24,311 nt of DNA from CAZPHU01 sp964419255 (GCA_964419255.1 CAYQOU010000061.1:1-24311); one strand, 5' to 3'. Positions 8,417 to 16,779 are shown, counted from the first letter of the stretch. Notes: generated by a model from the letters alone, not told the origin. Numbers and translations: made by a program.

Positions 8417-8442
8417 GGTGTGCGGAGGAAACTCCGCACACC
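8417..8442 (+). other. Intercistronic hairpin with GAAA tetraloop
   Basis: GGTGTGCGGAG (8417-8427) and CTCCGCACACC (8432-8442) form a perfect 11-bp stem closed by a GAAA loop, a very stable GNRA tetraloop. It lies between the large gene and the lipoprotein gene. No T-run follows (there is one before it), so termination is unlikely. It may protect or process the mRNA so that the first gene and the rest of the operon are made in different amounts. Confidence 0.75.
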
Positions 8443-8493
8443 GGTTTCACGCCGGCAATGAATTCGGCGAATTCAAAAGGGGAGAGACGGTTT

Positions 8494-9501
8494 ATGATGA
8501 GAAAAGTTTTGTTCGCATGTATGTTTGTGTGTATGACGGTAATGAGTGTGTCGGCATGTTCAGTACCCGTTTTCAGATATGCTCTGGAGCGTTGGGTGCA
8601 AGATCTGTATCCGATTTACGTGTTTTGTGACGGCGCGCCCGAGGGAGCTTCACTTGAAAAAGTCCAATCCCTAGCTCAAAAAGGTGCGAAAATTATCGAT
8701 CCGGACGGTCTTGTGGATGGAGTAACGGCGGATGGTAATACCAACTATGTGGTGATGATGTTTGATGTAAATAAGCAACTGAAGGGGATGGAGAAACATA
8801 TATGGGATAGTCGTAAGGGGGATGAAATGCCATATGTTTGTGTGCGCTTTCCCGTCGCTTCACGGGTAGCGAATAATCTGTGGGAAGGTGCTTTAAGCAA
8901 AGTACCGGCAGATTCGCTGTTCGATTCTCCTCAACGCAGTGAGATAGCATCCCGCCTTATCGATGGAGAGAGCGTTACCTGGGTGATTGTTTCCAGCGGC
9001 AATAAAAAGAAAGACAAACAGGCGGTGAAAGCGGTTGAAGCTGGACTGGATTCCAGTAGATCAATACTCAAACTTCCCGAAATGGAAGCCGCCGATATTC
9101 AGGAATACCTCACGCCCAGCCGTCCGGAGGTACGCATGGAGTTTTCTTACAGGATCATTGACGGAGACGATCCGGCGGAACGTTTTTTCGTGAAGATGTT
9201 GCGCACCACCGAGCCGATGTTGGAGCGGATGAAAGGTGAGCCGCTGGTATTTCCCATCTTCGGGCGAGGACGTGCGCTCAATGCAATGGCGGGAAAAGGT
9301 ATAACTATCGATAATATCATTGAGGCTAACGCATACCTGACCGGGCCGTGTGCCTGCACGGTCAAGGCGGAAAATCCGGGAACAGATCTGCTGTTTACCG
9401 CGGAATGGGATGACCGGGTGGTCAAGGTTGTTGAGGATGAGCCGATGCCGCCTTTGCAGGGGTTGGAGGCATTCATGCAACAGCAGGAAAAAAACCGTTA
9501 G
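8494..9501 (+). CDS. Lipoprotein of the VPVFRYALERW family
   Basis: The 335-residue protein has a hydrophobic signal (KVLFACMFVCMTVMSVSA) and a lipobox VSAC with Cys22, so it should be lipid-anchored. Directly after the Cys comes SVPVFRYALERW, a motif I recall from uncharacterised planctomycete and verrucomicrobial proteins encoded beside FtsX-like ABC genes. A second block near the end (FGRGRALNAMAGKGI..., then TGPCACTVKAENPG) has a CxC pair and also looks family-typical. The biochemical role is unknown. I choose ATG 8494 because AGGGGAG (8478-8484) precedes it and the signal peptide starts there; the longer frame from GTG 8401 would run through the hairpin. Being followed by two permeases and an ATPase suggests a periplasmic part of that transporter. 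Confidence 0.75.
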   Translation: MMRKVLFACMFVCMTVMSVSACSVPVFRYALERWVQDLYPIYVFCDGAPEGASLEKVQSLAQKGAKIIDPDGLVDGVTADGNTNYVVMMFDVNKQLKGMEKHIWDSRKGDEMPYVCVRFPVASRVANNLWEGALSKVPADSLFDSPQRSEIASRLIDGESVTWVIVSSGNKKKDKQAVKAVEAGLDSSRSILKLPEMEAADIQEYLTPSRPEVRMEFSYRIIDGDDPAERFFVKMLRTTEPMLERMKGEPLVFPIFGRGRALNAMAGKGITIDNIIEANAYLTGPCACTVKAENPGTDLLFTAEWDDRVVKVVEDEPMPPLQGLEAFMQQQEKNR

Positions 9502-9611
9502 CAGGCTTGTACCCATCAAAAAAAAAGGCAAAGGGAACCAGCGTAAGATACCTGATAAGATTTGGCCGGGTTTGAGGCTTTAAGAGAATTAAAATCCGGT
9601 GCAGGGAAAGA

Positions 9612-10892
9612 ATGAAGTTTATGAAGTTAGTGAATATCGTTATTCGGGAAATAAAATATCGTCGTGTTACGTTTCTTTTGTCCGCCGGTGCGCTTGGTGT
9701 GGTATTGGGAGCGGTTTTATTAAGCGCGCACATGTTATCGCGCACACATGCCGAGGCGAAAAGATCATCCGCACGACAAATAGCCAATACCGAACGTATG
9801 ATGAAAGATATGGTGAAGCAGTACAAGGATATCACCGCGCGAATGGCCAATACCATTAGAATAATACCCGATCGGCAGGACGTGGTAAATTTTCATACCG
9901 ACGGATTTGCCTCCCATACGCTCACCGATGATGTATGGGATGAGCTTACCACACGATTTCGTAAAGATATCAGATTTGCCCTTCCTGTTCTTCGCAAAAA
10001 GGTACCACTTGACGCGATAAGACGTTCCGTTCTTGTCTCGGGGCTGGGTGATGTGTTTGAGCAAGGAGATAGTTATACCGGACAGGGAGGTATTCCGCGC
10101 CCCAAAGACGGCACTGTTTCGCTGGGTTATGAGATTCATCAGGCTATGGATATCCGTGCCGGCGACCGTGTAAAGCTGTTTAATGAAGAATTTACAGTTG
10201 AAAGCTGCGAGTCGCAGAGAGGCTCACTGTCGGATATCACCATTTGGATGACGCAAAAAGATGCCGCTAGAGTGGTCGATGGGGCAGATGGAATCAATGA
10301 GATATGGGTCTGGCCGTCACTGGACATGACGTATGAAGATCAGCCCTTGTACCAGATTCTTTCTAAAGGATTATCCGATGCCCGCATAATCGAATCCCAG
10401 GCGCCCGCGTTGATGCAGATTCGCGCCCGAATGACGGCCGCGAAAATCTCCCGTGATGCGATAGAACGCGAAAATGCCGAACAAAGCCGAATAAACCGTC
10501 GGCACACCATAAGCATCATAGCTATCGGAGTGGCACTTTTGACGGCCGCTCTGTTGTGGGTATCGATGCTTATGTTTCAGAACATATCGGCGCGGGAGGC
10601 GGAGTTTGCTATTATGAAAACACTGGGATATCGCCCCGCTCATATTGCCTATCTGGTAGCGGCCCGTTCGTTGGCGGCGGGGGGCTTGGGAGCGGTTTTT
10701 GGAACACTCATCGCAATGAGCGGTATCGCCGCAATGGGGCATCAGTCAATATATGATGTCGGGTACATCATTTCCCTCTTCGGTGCGGGCTGGGGCGCGA
10801 TATTTGTTCTGACGATGTTGTGCACGATTGCCCCTCTGGTTAACGCGGTGAATCGTCATCCGGCGGCGGTTCTCGCAATCGAAAATCAATAG
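9612..10892 (+). CDS. MacB/FtsX-like ABC transporter permease (first copy)
   Basis: The 426-residue protein has one membrane segment near the N-terminus (about residues 19-40), a large extracytoplasmic domain, a charged helical stretch (ISRDAIERENAEQSRINRRH), and three membrane segments at the C-terminus. This is the type VII (mechanotransmission) ABC layout of MacB, LolC/E and FtsX. The conserved cytoplasmic loop AEFAIMKTLGYRPAHI matches the family's coupling motif. The periplasmic part holds an SCESQRG...DITIW block shared with the next gene. AGGG at 9603-9606 supports ATG 9612. It lies 110 bp after the lipoprotein gene and 32 bp before the second permease. By family knowledge it would drive transport or mechanical work across the envelope and not import; the substrate is unknown. 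Confidence 0.85.
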   Translation: MKFMKLVNIVIREIKYRRVTFLLSAGALGVVLGAVLLSAHMLSRTHAEAKRSSARQIANTERMMKDMVKQYKDITARMANTIRIIPDRQDVVNFHTDGFASHTLTDDVWDELTTRFRKDIRFALPVLRKKVPLDAIRRSVLVSGLGDVFEQGDSYTGQGGIPRPKDGTVSLGYEIHQAMDIRAGDRVKLFNEEFTVESCESQRGSLSDITIWMTQKDAARVVDGADGINEIWVWPSLDMTYEDQPLYQILSKGLSDARIIESQAPALMQIRARMTAAKISRDAIERENAEQSRINRRHTISIIAIGVALLTAALLWVSMLMFQNISAREAEFAIMKTLGYRPAHIAYLVAARSLAAGGLGAVFGTLIAMSGIAAMGHQSIYDVGYIISLFGAGWGAIFVLTMLCTIAPLVNAVNRHPAAVLAIENQ

Positions 10893-10924
10893 TAAACGTT
10901 AACACGAAGGAAACGCAGGAAAAA

Positions 10925-12232
10925 ATGAGGATCTTTCCCTGGATAATGTACGAGATACGGTTTCGGCTTCGCATGTCCCTGTTGATACTGATGATGCCGC
11001 TGTCCGTTGTTATGGTGTGGACCGTAACGGGCTATCTGCTTGACTCGGCACAAAAAGAAGCCGCGACGATGTTTGCGGAAAAAGAGCAAAAGCTGGAAGA
11101 GCAGATGCGATATATGTGGAATGAGTATCGTGTGATGACAAAGGATCTGGGCTTTAATGTTCTTATCCTTCCAAAGAATCAGAATCTTGCCGATTTTTAC
11201 AGCGAGCAGTTTGCATCACGCTATATGCCGGAGTCGTATGCGGACAGCCTGGCAAATTCCGGAAATGTGACGATCCAGCATATCTTACCGGCACTTTTTC
11301 ACCGCACCTGGTGGCCGGAGCAGAAGCGAACAATCCTTGCATGCGGTGTGAGGGGGGAAGTATCACGCGCGCTTTTTCCCGCCGCCAACAAAAAAAGTCC
11401 GATTATGCAACCGGTCAGTGAGGGGTCGGTTGTATGCGGCTATGAGCTGGCAAATCAAATGGAGCTGGGGGAGGGAGATCAAATCGTTTTACATGGGAAA
11501 ACGTTTACGGTTGAGAAATGTCACGACAGACGCGGTAATCAGGATGATATCACCATGTGGCTTCCGCTTGCCGAGGCCCAGCAAATGTTTGATAAGCCGA
11601 AGAAGATAAACGCTATTTTGGCGCTTGAGTGCCGCTGCGCAACGGATGAGGCATTGCCGAATCTTGCGAAAATCCGTAAGTCTTTGGAAACTCAACTCCC
11701 CGAAACACAGGTTATAGAATTTATGTCGGAGGTGATTACCAGAGCCGAGGCTCGATTCGCAGCGGTGGAAACCGAGAAGGAAGCGCTGAGTAAGGAACGG
11801 CGGGAATCGGAGAGCCGAATGCGCGAGAGAAAACAATTCGCCGCACTGGTGCTTTTTGTGCTGTCCCTGATGGCTATGGGCTTTACGGGCTTTCTGATGC
11901 TGCTCAACGTACGAAGTCGCATATATGAGCTGGGTATATTTCGAGCTGTCGGATTCCAAAGTGGTGATCTGTTGTATTTGTTGCTTGGCAAAGTCGTACT
12001 GTTGGGTCTTATCGGTACGATTTGTGGAATAGCCTGCGGCCACGGTATTACCACCATCCTTCATCCCAAGCTGTTCGAATCAGCCCCATTGCCCCAGTTC
12101 ATGGGCGGAAACGTTTTACTTGCGGCGGCCGTTACGGTTGCCGGTACACTGCTAACAACGCTGGCCGGACTTTTTCCGATACTGAAAGGATTACGTCGAG
12201 AGCCTGCTGAGATTTTAAGGAGAATGTCATGA
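10925..12232 (+). CDS. MacB/FtsX-like ABC transporter permease (second copy)
   Basis: The 435-residue protein has the same four-segment topology as its upstream neighbour. There is one N-terminal membrane helix (SLLILMMPLSVVMVWTVTGYL), a periplasmic domain, a charged coiled-coil-like stretch (ETEKEALSKERRESESRMRERK) and three C-terminal helices. The loop YELGIFRAVGFQSGDL is the FtsX/MacB coupling motif. VEKCHDRRG...DDITMW matches the first permease's VESCESQRG...DITIW, so the two are ancient duplicates that probably form a heterodimer, as LolC and LolE do. Its last bases overlap the ATPase gene by 4 nt (ATGA), showing translational coupling. Confidence 0.85.
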   Translation: MRIFPWIMYEIRFRLRMSLLILMMPLSVVMVWTVTGYLLDSAQKEAATMFAEKEQKLEEQMRYMWNEYRVMTKDLGFNVLILPKNQNLADFYSEQFASRYMPESYADSLANSGNVTIQHILPALFHRTWWPEQKRTILACGVRGEVSRALFPAANKKSPIMQPVSEGSVVCGYELANQMELGEGDQIVLHGKTFTVEKCHDRRGNQDDITMWLPLAEAQQMFDKPKKINAILALECRCATDEALPNLAKIRKSLETQLPETQVIEFMSEVITRAEARFAAVETEKEALSKERRESESRMRERKQFAALVLFVLSLMAMGFTGFLMLLNVRSRIYELGIFRAVGFQSGDLLYLLLGKVVLLGLIGTICGIACGHGITTILHPKLFESAPLPQFMGGNVLLAAAVTVAGTLLTTLAGLFPILKGLRREPAEILRRMS

Positions 12233-12903
12233 CTCATGAGGTTCTGAAACTTACGAATATTCACAAAAAGTATCAGGGGAGAAACAATTCCGTGGAAGCC
12301 CTGAGTGATGTAACCGTATCCATGCAGCGTGGTGAATTCTATGCCTTACGCGGTCCCAGTGGGTGTGGAAAAACCACCGCGCTGCTTATCGCCGGGGGGT
12401 TGCTTATGCCTGACCGCGGCGATGTATACATTGATGGAACAAAACTTTCTTCGCTGCCTCCGTCCAGGCGTCCGCGCTTTCGGGCCGAAAAGATAGGCTT
12501 TGTGTTTCAGCAGTTTCATCTCATACCGTATCTTGACATTATAGATAATGTGCGTGCCCCCTCCGTGGCATTGAAAAATCGTAATGGATTCATCCGAGCC
12601 GCTGAATTGGCAAATCGTTTTGGTCTGGGAGATCGCACAAAACATAATCCTTCCGAGCTGAGTACCGGCGAGCGGCAGCGTGTGGCTCTCGCACGGGCGC
12701 TGTTTAATCAGCCTCGTCTGATTCTGGCTGATGAGCCGACGGGGAATCTGGACGAACAAAGCGCGGCCGCGGTTCTGGAGGGGCTGCTTGAATACACTCG
12801 GGAAGGCGGCACCGTGCTGTTGGTGACTCATGATGATCGCGCCGCACATGTCGCCGATCGTGTCATTCATATGCAACACGGCAAACTGCTGGATGAGGAT
12901 TAA
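12229..12903 (+). CDS. ABC transporter ATPase, LolD/MacB type
   Basis: This 224-residue nucleotide-binding subunit has a complete set of motifs: Walker A GPSGCGKTT (42-50), signature LSTGERQRV (from 144, with T for the first G of LSGGE), Walker B LILADEPTGNLD (164-175) and the switch His in LLVTHDD (about 200). The PTGNLD sequence is typical of the LolD/FtsE/MacB group. It overlaps the second permease by ATGA and would power the permease pair. The sigma factor gene follows after 3 nt, so transporter and regulator are made together. Confidence 0.93.
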   Translation: MTHEVLKLTNIHKKYQGRNNSVEALSDVTVSMQRGEFYALRGPSGCGKTTALLIAGGLLMPDRGDVYIDGTKLSSLPPSRRPRFRAEKIGFVFQQFHLIPYLDIIDNVRAPSVALKNRNGFIRAAELANRFGLGDRTKHNPSELSTGERQRVALARALFNQPRLILADEPTGNLDEQSAAAVLEGLLEYTREGGTVLLVTHDDRAAHVADRVIHMQHGKLLDED

Positions 12904-12906
12904 ATT

Positions 12907-13506
12907 ATGAGACAAAAGAATTCGCCGGTAATGAGTGATGAGCAATTGTTCGAAGAATTCTGTCTGAGCGGTAATCAGGTAACTTTCAATCTCCTGATAC
13001 GCGCATACGCACAAAAGGCGTTAATGGTTGCCCGTAAATATTTGTCTGATGATATGGCCGCACAGGATGCGGTACAGGAGGCATTCATACGAATCAGCAA
13101 AAGACGTTCAAGTTACATCTGTGGATCACCTTTTGCCCCGTGGTTTTTTCGGATACTGCGTAATACGTGTCTGGATCAGCTGCGAAGGCGGCGCTCTTAT
13201 ACGGATGCGATTATGCGTTTTCACAATGACGTCTCCCATCACGCCAGTTCTTCCGAGGACGGGGAGGACTGCGGTATGATGGATTTACTGTTGCGCTTGC
13301 CGGTCAAAGAAAGAAGAGTGCTGGAGTTGCGAGTACAGGGACAACTTACATTTGAGGAGATCTCCTCCGCATTGGGATGCTCGGTTGAAGCATCCAAGAA
13401 ACGAGCTCAGCGTGGTTTGCGGAAGCTGCGGATTATGGCCGAGAAAAACATGCGTCTAAACGAGGATGTCAATCATCCGCGGACGGAGCCGATGCTTGTG
13501 CCGTGA
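12907..13506 (+). CDS. ECF-type RNA polymerase sigma factor
   Basis: The 199-residue protein has region 2 at about residues 28-95, with the DAVQEAFIRI core-binding helix (54-63) and FAPWFFRILRNTCLDQLRRRR for promoter melting and -10 contact. Region 4 lies at about 125-178 (LPVKERRVLELRVQGQLTFEEIS, then a helix-turn-helix ending KKRAQRGLRKLR). Region 3 is absent, as in ECF sigmas. GAGGA at 12895-12899 supports ATG 12907. It is the last gene of the cluster and lies only 3 nt from the ATPase. ECF sigmas usually sit next to their anti-sigma; here none follows, and the nearest candidate is the ZAS protein at 931. I infer that it controls this cluster, but I could not identify its promoter. Confidence 0.92.
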   Translation: MRQKNSPVMSDEQLFEEFCLSGNQVTFNLLIRAYAQKALMVARKYLSDDMAAQDAVQEAFIRISKRRSSYICGSPFAPWFFRILRNTCLDQLRRRRSYTDAIMRFHNDVSHHASSSEDGEDCGMMDLLLRLPVKERRVLELRVQGQLTFEEISSALGCSVEASKKRAQRGLRKLRIMAEKNMRLNEDVNHPRTEPMLVP

Positions 13507-13920
13507 CTCAGGTTTAACTTAAACGAGGACTTCGCTCACGGCGATTCGCAAAGATTTGTGTGTATAGAAATTTCAGCAATCCCGGCATTAACCCGTTGGG
13601 TTTTCTGCTCGATGGCCGCGATTGCTCCGCCCTTTTAGAGGCCGCGAAATTCATCTGTCATTAACCGCTCAGTTTCGGTGAGAGACGTGTGAATACATTT
13701 TCTCGCGATTACCGCTTTGCAATTCCCGGGATTCTGTTCTTCGGGTTCCCCCTATATTGACATTACCATAATTTAAAGAATTTCCACCTGTTAACGGAAA
13801 ATACGTGATACATAAAAGGGAACACCACCATCCAAAGAAAAAAAATAAATGTCCCTATACTAAATGCGTGTGCGTATTTTAAGACTAGGGATTTTCAAAA
13901 TAGCTGGAAAGGACATTTTT
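13507..13920. other. Intergenic region between sigma operon and TonB receptor
   Basis: No gene is seen. GCCGTGA (13500-13506, overlapping the stop codon) pairs with TCACGGC (13536-13542), and GTTTAA/TTAAAC (13512-13524) nests inside; without a T-run this is a weak terminator at best. AACCC/GGGTT followed by TTTTCT near 13590-13609 is another weak candidate. TTGACA at 13757-13762 is a perfect -35 word, but no good -10 word lies 16-18 bases after it; TATATT (13753) and CATAAT (13767) are alternatives. The AGGAAAG-like site just before 13921 is the ribosome site of the receptor gene. Confidence 0.45.
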
Positions 13921-15834
13921 ATGCGATGTAAAGCTTTTGCGCTTGGTTTACTGACGGCCATGAATGTTTTCGCAGGTCAGGATACTACCCGAAACCGGCA
14001 GGTACGGGATACGGTATACGATCTGGACAAAATCATAATTTCCGCCGCTCGGCGTGAAACACGGTTAAAAAACACCCCCGGAATGTCCTACGTCGTCGAT
14101 CGGGGGGATCTGGATGTCGTGCACGCTCATCGTGCAAGTGACGCAATGGGGTATGTGCCGGGTCTTGATCTTGAAGGAGGAACGGGTGTTGGTCTGCCGT
14201 TTAAACAAAATGTTTCAATCAACGGTCTTCCCAGTTTTCACAATATTGTGTTGGTTGACGGGCGTCGTCTTTTGTCTTCTCATTTTCACACCGGCACAAA
14301 TATTGATATGATACCCGCTGAGAATATCGAAAGAATAGAAATCATAAAGGATGCCGCAAGTGCTTTATACGGCAGTGACGCACTTGGCGGCGTAATAAAC
14401 ATTATCACTAAAAAAGGAACCGCATCTCCCGTTACTGAGGTATTTGGGGGAGGGGCAAGCCGATCAACCATAAGAGGCGGCCTTTCGTTTCGGGGAAAGA
14501 CCAATGACATACTGTTGCACAGTACCCATGCAACCTGGGAACAATCCCAGGGGTTGCCGATTACAGAAGGTATGCGCAAAGACGATTTGGATTTTAAACA
14601 ATTGACGCTGATGGAACGGGTTGACATTCTGGCCGGCAGCAATGCCCGTATCGGCCTGTCCATAGATTTTGCGCAGCATCTTGACTTGCCATGGCGAGGT
14701 AATAATTATGATTCGTGGCTATTTACTCCCGGTATCGATCTCTCCCTTGACGTAAATAAGAATCTTCATTTATCCGTGTTTGGATATTATTCACAATGGA
14801 ATGCCGATTTGGCTGAGGAAAAAAACGAAATTGCATCACCGCAGATCTGGTTGACATATAAGGGAATACCGCTGAACGTGATTACCGCGGGGGTTGAGTA
14901 CGCATGGAGAAATTTTGCCAGAACTGGGGTAAAGGAGCAGGATCAGCATTTCGCGGCAGCTTTCGTGCAGGATGAGCTTTCCTTGTTTGACGAGAAGGTA
15001 AAGCTCCTGGGGGCGTTACGCGTGGATTATGTTGAAAATACCGTTTCCGTTGCCAAAGATATTGGTCCCCGTCTTTCTCCCCGGATTTCGGCGCTTGTTC
15101 GTCCCGTGGAAGCATTAAGCATACGTGCGGGTGCCGGTATGGGATTCAGGGCTCCCTTCATCCAGGATTTGTATGAAAGCAGATTTCATCCCGGTGGTGG
15201 TGGAATCTGGCGGTATGGCAATGATAGCCTGGTTTCGGAGCAGGCCACCAATTTCAATGCGGGAGTCACCGTCGAACCCGTCGGCGGGCTGCAGTTCAAT
15301 ATCAACGGATATTACAACCGTTTGAAGGATATGATCGCAGTGGTAAACACCGGTCGGGATACCGTTTACGGCGAACGATCCGTGCAGGTGATGCAGAGGC
15401 GAAATATTCATGATTTTACAATCGGGGGAATCGATGCGTTTGCATCCTATCAGGGTGAATACCTGGGAGTTGAGGCCGGTGGGAACGCGGTTGTGCAGCA
15501 GAGTGATGATGATGAGGCCAAAGAAGCGCTGCTGTATCCCGGGCAGAAGATATATACGCGCATTAACGGGCGGTATTCTTTTGTTAATGAGGTGAGTCTC
15601 AAGGGGTTCGCCGGGGTAAAACATATTATGAACCGAAAGGCACCTGAAGACATTGAGCTGGATGATTATACCGATCTTGAGATGGGGATATCCATTGGTT
15701 ATGTGTCAAAATATGAATTGTTTTTCAAAGCAAAGAACCTTTTAGCTCAGCAAAGGCAGATATATGAAGACGCTCTGTGGACGGTCGAGGGTCAACCCTT
15801 CTTTGAAGGCGGCATTAAGGTAAAAGCGTTTTAG
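13921..15834 (+). CDS. TonB-dependent outer-membrane receptor, probably for a metal oxyanion
   Basis: The 637-residue protein starts with a signal peptide (MRCKAFALGLLTAMNVFA, cut near 18). Next come a likely TonB box (DKIIISA, about 36-42) and a plug domain with LVDGRRLL and the hallmark IERIEIIKDAASALYGSDALGGVINIITKKG-type sequence. A long beta-barrel follows and ends in Phe (VKAF), as outer-membrane barrels do. At about 640 residues it is in the range of vitamin B12/siderophore-type receptors. ATG 13921 is preferred to the upstream in-frame ATG at 13864 because AAAGGA (13908-13913) precedes it and the signal peptide begins there. The next four genes form an oxyanion ABC importer, so I infer that the ligand is molybdate, tungstate or a chelate of them; the sequence itself does not show the ligand. 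Confidence 0.88.
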   Translation: MRCKAFALGLLTAMNVFAGQDTTRNRQVRDTVYDLDKIIISAARRETRLKNTPGMSYVVDRGDLDVVHAHRASDAMGYVPGLDLEGGTGVGLPFKQNVSINGLPSFHNIVLVDGRRLLSSHFHTGTNIDMIPAENIERIEIIKDAASALYGSDALGGVINIITKKGTASPVTEVFGGGASRSTIRGGLSFRGKTNDILLHSTHATWEQSQGLPITEGMRKDDLDFKQLTLMERVDILAGSNARIGLSIDFAQHLDLPWRGNNYDSWLFTPGIDLSLDVNKNLHLSVFGYYSQWNADLAEEKNEIASPQIWLTYKGIPLNVITAGVEYAWRNFARTGVKEQDQHFAAAFVQDELSLFDEKVKLLGALRVDYVENTVSVAKDIGPRLSPRISALVRPVEALSIRAGAGMGFRAPFIQDLYESRFHPGGGGIWRYGNDSLVSEQATNFNAGVTVEPVGGLQFNINGYYNRLKDMIAVVNTGRDTVYGERSVQVMQRRNIHDFTIGGIDAFASYQGEYLGVEAGGNAVVQQSDDDEAKEALLYPGQKIYTRINGRYSFVNEVSLKGFAGVKHIMNRKAPEDIELDDYTDLEMGISIGYVSKYELFFKAKNLLAQQRQIYEDALWTVEGQPFFEGGIKVKAF

Positions 15835-15877
15835 ATTCAAGGGTCTGATAAAAGCACATCTTTTGGGTTATATCATT

Positions 15878-15926
15878 CGGTTACTCATATTTTATCGTGT
15901 TCGCTTTTTTTGTTACCGAGTAACCG
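15878..15926. promoter_or_regulatory. 9-bp inverted repeat upstream of the binding-protein genes
   Basis: CGGTTACTC (15878-15886) and GAGTAACCG (15918-15926) are perfect inverted repeats 31 nt apart, with a T7 run (15904-15911 region) between them. They lie between the receptor and the first binding-protein gene. This could be a pair of operator half-sites or an RNA stem. The spacing is wider than a ModE site and the words do not match the E. coli ModE consensus as I remember it. Confidence 0.4.
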
Positions 15927-15972
15927 TATCCGGCTTAGAATATGTGTGTGGAAAGTTCGAGAATGTATAGAA

Positions 15973-16779
15973 ATGATGAAAATACCGTACGAAGGAAAAT
16001 GGCTTCAGGTTGCGCTTCTGGTCGTAAATCTTTGTGTCGTGTCATGCAATCATGGTCAGGCTGAAAAGAGGACCAAAAAAGAGTTGATCTTTTTTTGCGG
16101 CGCGGGATTGCGTTCGGTCGCCGATTCTCTGATCGCCGAGTTTAAGAAGACCGCACACGATGTTGCGATGCAGGCAAATTACTCCGGCAGCGGGCAGCAG
16201 CTGGGACAGATTACCACAAATCGTAAGGGAGATCTGTTTATGCCGGGAGCCCAGTTTTATGCGAAAAAAGCGATCGAAAGCGGACTGGCCGATGGATCTA
16301 CCCGACGGGACGTGGCGTATTTCATTCCAGTCATTATGGTAAGAAAAGGAAATCCTCATGGCGTCAAAAGCGTGCTGGATTTGAAAAAAGAGGGCATTCG
16401 TATCGGATTGGGTGATAAACGCTCCGCCGCGGTGGGGATAAACTCCTTGACCATATTGAACAACTACGCGCTCCCGTATGAAGCCATACGGGAGAATGTC
16501 GTCTACCATAGCGGAACGGTTAACGAGCTGGGGGCCGCGATTGAATTGAATACGGTGGATGCGGTGATCTTGTGGGATACGAATGCTCGTCACTTCTCGG
16601 AAACCGGTGATGTTGTAAAAATTCCAAGAGAGAAAAATGCAATTTCCACCGTTCCGATTGTCATGCTCACGTCAAGTAAGTATCCCAAAGAGGCGAAGCG
16701 GTTTATCCAATTCGTTGCGTCGGAAAAGGGAAAGAATATTTTTCATGCCAAAGGGTACAGTACAGCATTAGAAAACTAA
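15973..16779 (+). CDS. ModA-like substrate-binding lipoprotein 1
   Basis: The 268-residue protein has a lipobox VVSC (Cys25) after a hydrophobic signal. Its body is a type II periplasmic binding protein of the molybdate/tungstate group. It opens with ELIFFCGAGLRSVADSLIAEF and has a YSGSGQQLGQI loop, KGDLFMPG, FIPVIMVRKGNPHG, and IRIGLGDKRSAAVG. By family knowledge such proteins bind an oxyanion and hand it to ModB/ModC. The start at ATG 15973 (or the adjacent ATG 15976) is chosen because it begins the signal peptide; the frame is open further upstream from a TTG, but that extension is polar and would hide the signal. The ribosome site is weak. It lies 15 bp before a second, divergent binding protein. 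Confidence 0.82.
   Translation: MMKIPYEGKWLQVALLVVNLCVVSCNHGQAEKRTKKELIFFCGAGLRSVADSLIAEFKKTAHDVAMQANYSGSGQQLGQITTNRKGDLFMPGAQFYAKKAIESGLADGSTRRDVAYFIPVIMVRKGNPHGVKSVLDLKKEGIRIGLGDKRSAAVGINSLTILNNYALPYEAIRENVVYHSGTVNELGAAIELNTVDAVILWDTNARHFSETGDVVKIPREKNAISTVPIVMLTSSKYPKEAKRFIQFVASEKGKNIFHAKGYSTALEN

Noticed and set aside
9612..12903. Calling the ABC genes a LolCDE or MacAB system
   Set aside because: The ATPase and permeases belong to the broad group, but there is no MacA-like adaptor, and the periplasmic domains carry a distinct Cys/RG/DIT.W block; a specific name would overstate what is seen.
13757..13762. TTGACA as the promoter of the TonB receptor gene
   Set aside because: It is a perfect -35 word, but no acceptable -10 word lies at the right distance, so it was not listed as a promoter.
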